Assembly (NCBI GenBank): GCA_024636135.1
Contig: JAGXHP010000017.1
Span: 1-6,715 of the forward strand
Length of the DNA: 6,715 nucleotides
Direction: 5' to 3'
Source of the DNA: Chloroflexota bacterium
GTDB lineage: Bacteria; Chloroflexota; Limnocylindria; QHBO01
Shown here: in pieces, positions 4,673 through 6,715 of the stretch
How positions within the stretch are numbered: position 1 is the stretch's first letter
How the letters are laid out: every line of letters starts with the position of its first letter
The notes under the pieces: generated by a model
Seen by the model: only the letters and a program-made list of their open reading frames with translations
Database searches by the model: none
What the model was told of the DNA's origin: nothing
Made by a program: the position numbers and the translations under genes

Positions 4673-4676
4673 GAGG
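4673..4676 (+). promoter_or_regulatory. Ribosome-binding site of dnaN
   Basis: GAGG lies 5 nt before the dnaN ATG (4682), within TGAGG. It supports this start, which also aligns with the N-terminus of the clamp family. Confidence 0.7.
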
Positions 4677-4681
4677 TCGGC

Positions 4682-5812
4682 ATGAACATCTCGGTGATGC
4701 AGGAGAACTTGGCGCGCGGGCTTGCCACGGTCAGCCGCGCGGTCAGCAGCCGCGCCACGCTGCCCGTCCTGGCCAACGTGCTCCTCAAGACGGAGAACGC
4801 CGGCCTCAAGCTGACCGCCACCAACCTCGAGATCGGCATCAACTGCTGGGTTCCCGGCAAGGTTGCCGAAGAGGGCGAGATCACCGTCCCGGCCAAGCTG
4901 CTGACCGATCTTGTGGCATCGTTGCCCAACCAGCGCATCGACCTCGTCCTGTCACCGAAGGATCGAACGCTGAAGCTCACCTGCGGAAACAACCGCTCCA
5001 GCATCAAGGGCATCGAAGCCGATGAGTTCCCGGTCGTTGCCGCCATCGGCGACGCGCCGGCCACGAGCGTTGACTCCCGGGTCCTGCGGGAGGCACTGGG
5101 CGAGGTCGTGTTCGCGGCGGCGTCCGACGAGAGCCGTCCGATCCTGACCGGCGTCCTGACCAAGCTCACCGGCGACAAGATGACGTTGGCTGCAGCCGAC
5201 AACTACCGGATCGCGGTGCGGACCCTGTCCCTCGCCACGCCGGTCAACCCCGAGGTCGTCATCGTGGTGCCGGGCCGGTCCTACGCCGAGCTCATGCGCA
5301 TCCTGCCCGATGCCGAGATGCCCATCGAGATCACCGTCACGCCGAACAAGAGCCAGGTACTGTTCCACGTCGAGGGCATTGATCTCGTCAGCCGCCTGAT
5401 CGAGGGCCAGTTCCCGAACTACGAGCCGGTCATCCCGGCATCCCACAGCTCCCGCGCGGTCATCGATCGCGAGGCGTTCCTGTCCGGGACGCGGCGCGCC
5501 AGCATCTTCGCGCGGGACAGCGCGAACATCGTGAAGATCGAGATCGGTGGCGACGATGCCAACGGACCCGGCGTCGCCATCACGGCACACGCGGCGGACG
5601 TGGGCGACAACGCGGACACGGTCGAGGCCGCGATCGAGGGATCGCCGACGGCAATCGCCTTCAACGCCCGGTATCTCATCGACGTGCTCAGCAACCTGGG
5701 TGCCGAGGAGGCCGTGCTTGAGCTCTCCGGCCCGCTGGCGCCGGGGGTCATCCGCGGCATCGGCAAGGACGACTACGTCCACGTCATCATGCCGGTCCGG
5801 ACCGCGTCGTAG
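4682..5812 (+). CDS. dnaN: DNA polymerase III beta subunit (sliding clamp)
   Basis: DnaN forms the ring-shaped homodimer that holds DNA polymerase III and many repair proteins on DNA. The 376-residue product has the usual length for three consecutive clamp domains (about 1-125, 126-250, 251-376). Landmarks: VSRAVSSRATLPVLANVLL (17-35), LKLTATNLEIGI (42-53), SRPILTGV (151-158), AADNYRIAVRTL (171-182), LIEGQFPNYEPVIP (239-252) and the C-terminal VHVIMPVRTAS (366-376). The IMPVR end corresponds to the conserved MPMR-type tail that lines the client-binding pocket. It lies directly after oriC. recF starts 7 nt after the stop, so the two are likely cotranscribed. I could not pin a convincing promoter; the oriC AT-rich stretch (for example TATTCT at 4599-4604 as a -10) may hold one. 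Confidence 0.98.
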   Translation: MNISVMQENLARGLATVSRAVSSRATLPVLANVLLKTENAGLKLTATNLEIGINCWVPGKVAEEGEITVPAKLLTDLVASLPNQRIDLVLSPKDRTLKLTCGNNRSSIKGIEADEFPVVAAIGDAPATSVDSRVLREALGEVVFAAASDESRPILTGVLTKLTGDKMTLAAADNYRIAVRTLSLATPVNPEVVIVVPGRSYAELMRILPDAEMPIEITVTPNKSQVLFHVEGIDLVSRLIEGQFPNYEPVIPASHSSRAVIDREAFLSGTRRASIFARDSANIVKIEIGGDDANGPGVAITAHAADVGDNADTVEAAIEGSPTAIAFNARYLIDVLSNLGAEEAVLELSGPLAPGVIRGIGKDDYVHVIMPVRTAS

Positions 5813-5814
5813 GG
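5811..5814 (+). promoter_or_regulatory. Ribosome-binding site for the first recF ATG
   Basis: AGGG overlaps the dnaN stop codon (TAG, 5810-5812) and lies 5 nt before ATG 5820. It favours that start over the in-frame ATG 5859, which has only GGG directly against it, too close to act. Confidence 0.5.
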
Positions 5815-5819
5815 TCCGC

Positions 5820-6715
5820 ATGGCACTGCGCGCCCCGTCGCGCGCCACCGAACCCGGGATGGATCTGACGCGGCTGGCGCTCGAGGACTTTCGGAGCTAC
5901 ACGAGCGCCGAGCTCCGTCCCGATCCTGGGCTGACGGTCGTCGCCGGTCCGAACGGCATCGGCAAGACCAACCTGCTCGAGGCGATCCACACCACGGTGG
6001 TGGGGCGTTCGCATCGCGCCGGCGTCGAGGCGGACCTGGTCCGGCACGGGGCCGCGTTCGCGCGCGTCCGCCTGGAGCTGGCCGGCGGAACCGGCGCGGG
6101 CGGATCGACGATCGAGCTCATCGTTCCCGGGGTCGACGCTCCGGCGGGCATTCGCAAGCGCCTGACCGTCAACGGCGTCCCGCGCCGCACCTCCTCGCTG
6201 TCCGATCTCGCGCGCGTCGTCCTCTTCCGACCGGAGGAGATGCTGCTGCTGGTGGGGTCGCCCTCCGAGCGACGACGCTTCCTGGACGGCATCGTCGCTC
6301 AGCGCGATCGGCGCGCGGCACGGGACCTCGTCGAGGTCTCGCGCGTCGTGACCCAGCGCAACGCGCTGCTGCGATCCATCCGTGCCGAGGAGGCCTCGAT
6401 CGACAGCCTCGCGTTCTGGAACGAGCAGCTGGCCACGCTCGGGTCGCAGGTCATGCGCGCGCGGCTCGAGGTGCTGCAGGACCTGAATGCGCGGATCGGT
6501 GCGCTGCACGACGCCGTGGCCAGCCAGGCGCAACGCGGATCGGAGGTCGTCCTGGGCTACGTCGATGGGCTCAAGGAGGCATGGCCCGAGCGAGGCAGCG
6601 CCGCCATTCCGTCGCCGGACGAGCTCGCGGCGGCGTATCGGCGCCGGATCGCGGACGTCCAGCAGAAGGAGGCGTGGAACGGCGTCAGCCTGGTCGGGCC
6701 TCAACGAGACGACCT
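5820..6715 (+). CDS. recF: DNA replication and repair protein RecF, 3' end missing
   Basis: RecF is an SMC-like ABC ATPase that, with RecO and RecR, loads RecA at gaps in damaged or stalled DNA. The visible 298 codons run off the window end. From ATG 5820: LTRLALEDFRSYTSAELRP (16-34), Walker A GPNGIGKT (43-50) followed by NLLEAIHT, a VNGVPRRTSSL strand (about 117-127), VVLFRPEEMLLLVGSPSERR (about 132-151), a coiled-coil-like arm region, and GPQRDD, the conserved GPHRDD-type motif, at the very edge. The ABC signature and Walker B lie outside. Two starts are possible. ATG 5820 has a good SD. ATG 5859 (MDLTRLALEDFRSY) matches the family N-terminus and would put the Walker lysine at residue 36, as in E. 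coli RecF. The first would add 13 residues. The gene is 7 nt after dnaN. Confidence 0.95.
   Translation, partial: MALRAPSRATEPGMDLTRLALEDFRSYTSAELRPDPGLTVVAGPNGIGKTNLLEAIHTTVVGRSHRAGVEADLVRHGAAFARVRLELAGGTGAGGSTIELIVPGVDAPAGIRKRLTVNGVPRRTSSLSDLARVVLFRPEEMLLLVGSPSERRRFLDGIVAQRDRRAARDLVEVSRVVTQRNALLRSIRAEEASIDSLAFWNEQLATLGSQVMRARLEVLQDLNARIGALHDAVASQAQRGSEVVLGYVDGLKEAWPERGSAAIPSPDELAAAYRRRIADVQQKEAWNGVSLVGPQRDD

Larger units (their letters stand above)
4291..4681. other. oriC: Chromosomal replication origin (oriC), dnaA-dnaN interval
   Basis: This 391-bp gene-free interval between dnaA and dnaN holds seven nonamers matching the DnaA box (TTATCCACA/TTGTCCACA) at 7-9 of 9 positions, plus one weak one. 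It also has a 42-bp AT-rich stretch (about 38% GC by hand count) in an otherwise GC-rich window. Order from dnaA: hairpin 4298-4322; three same-orientation boxes 4349-4398; a 12-bp palindrome 4404-4415; three opposite-orientation boxes 4431-4562; the candidate unwinding element 4596-4637; and an inverted box pair 4638-4661 next to the dnaN ribosome-binding site. Clustered boxes, a low-GC stretch and the conserved gene context together are strong evidence for oriC. I saw no open reading frame here that looks real. Confidence 0.93.

Noticed and set aside
4330..5202. Minus-strand open frame covering oriC and the start of dnaN
   Set aside because: It crosses the DnaA-box cluster and a certain gene, has a Ser/Arg-rich translation and no domain signal.
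5787..6704. Minus-strand open frames opposite dnaN and recF (4952-5848 and 5787-6704)
   Set aside because: They are shadows of certain genes, rich in Arg/Asp/Gln with no recognisable family.
1..6715. Search for a novel accessory or defence system, mobile element, CRISPR array, tRNA or rRNA
   Set aside because: Every long gene-free stretch is accounted for by the two regulatory regions, and all genes are conserved core functions in their usual order. I saw no direct-repeat arrays, transposase motifs or foreign-looking composition.

Overview
This window is the chromosomal replication-origin neighbourhood of a high-GC bacterium. It has the widely conserved order khpB(jag)-yidC-yidD-rnpA-rpmH on the minus strand, diverging from dnaA-oriC-dnaN-recF on the plus strand. 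The protein sequences look most like Chloroflexota (deep-branching, uncultured, Limnocylindria-type lineages). I infer this from the style of the DnaA N-terminus, a YidC without the large proteobacterial P1 domain, and base composition. I could not run a search, and a high-GC actinobacterium-like lineage is not excluded by eye.

Left arm (1-2694, minus strand): a strong sigma70-type promoter (TTGACC, 17 bp, TAGAAT) drives rpmH (ribosomal protein L34), rnpA (RNase P protein), yidD (membrane insertion factor), yidC (membrane insertase) and khpB/jag (KH-R3H RNA-binding protein, cut by the window start). Spacing is tight. rnpA/yidD and yidC/khpB overlap by 4 nt (ATGA), and yidD/yidC are 15 nt apart, so this reads as one operon. 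It joins translation and RNA maturation (L34, RNase P) to membrane-protein insertion (YidD, YidC). A perfect 8-bp hairpin lies in the rpmH leader.

Centre (2547-2946): a divergent regulatory region of 400 bp. It holds back-to-back promoters for the rpmH operon and for dnaA (extended -10 TGC-TATAGT). I see no DnaA box in it.

Right arm (2947-6715, plus strand): dnaA (447 aa, complete), a 391-bp oriC between dnaA and dnaN, dnaN (376 aa beta clamp, complete) and recF (5' 298 codons, cut by the window end). The oriC holds seven good DnaA-box candidates plus one weak one, a 42-bp AT-rich candidate unwinding element, a 12-bp palindrome, and a hairpin just after dnaA. The first three boxes share an orientation and are spaced 21 and 20 bp apart (two helical turns). 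An inverted pair of boxes sits just ahead of the dnaN ribosome-binding site.

I found no mobile element, CRISPR array, tRNA or rRNA, and no sign of a novel gene system. Apart from the genes listed, long open frames on the opposite strands are high-GC shadows. What deserves a second look is the architecture of the origin and the regulatory details.
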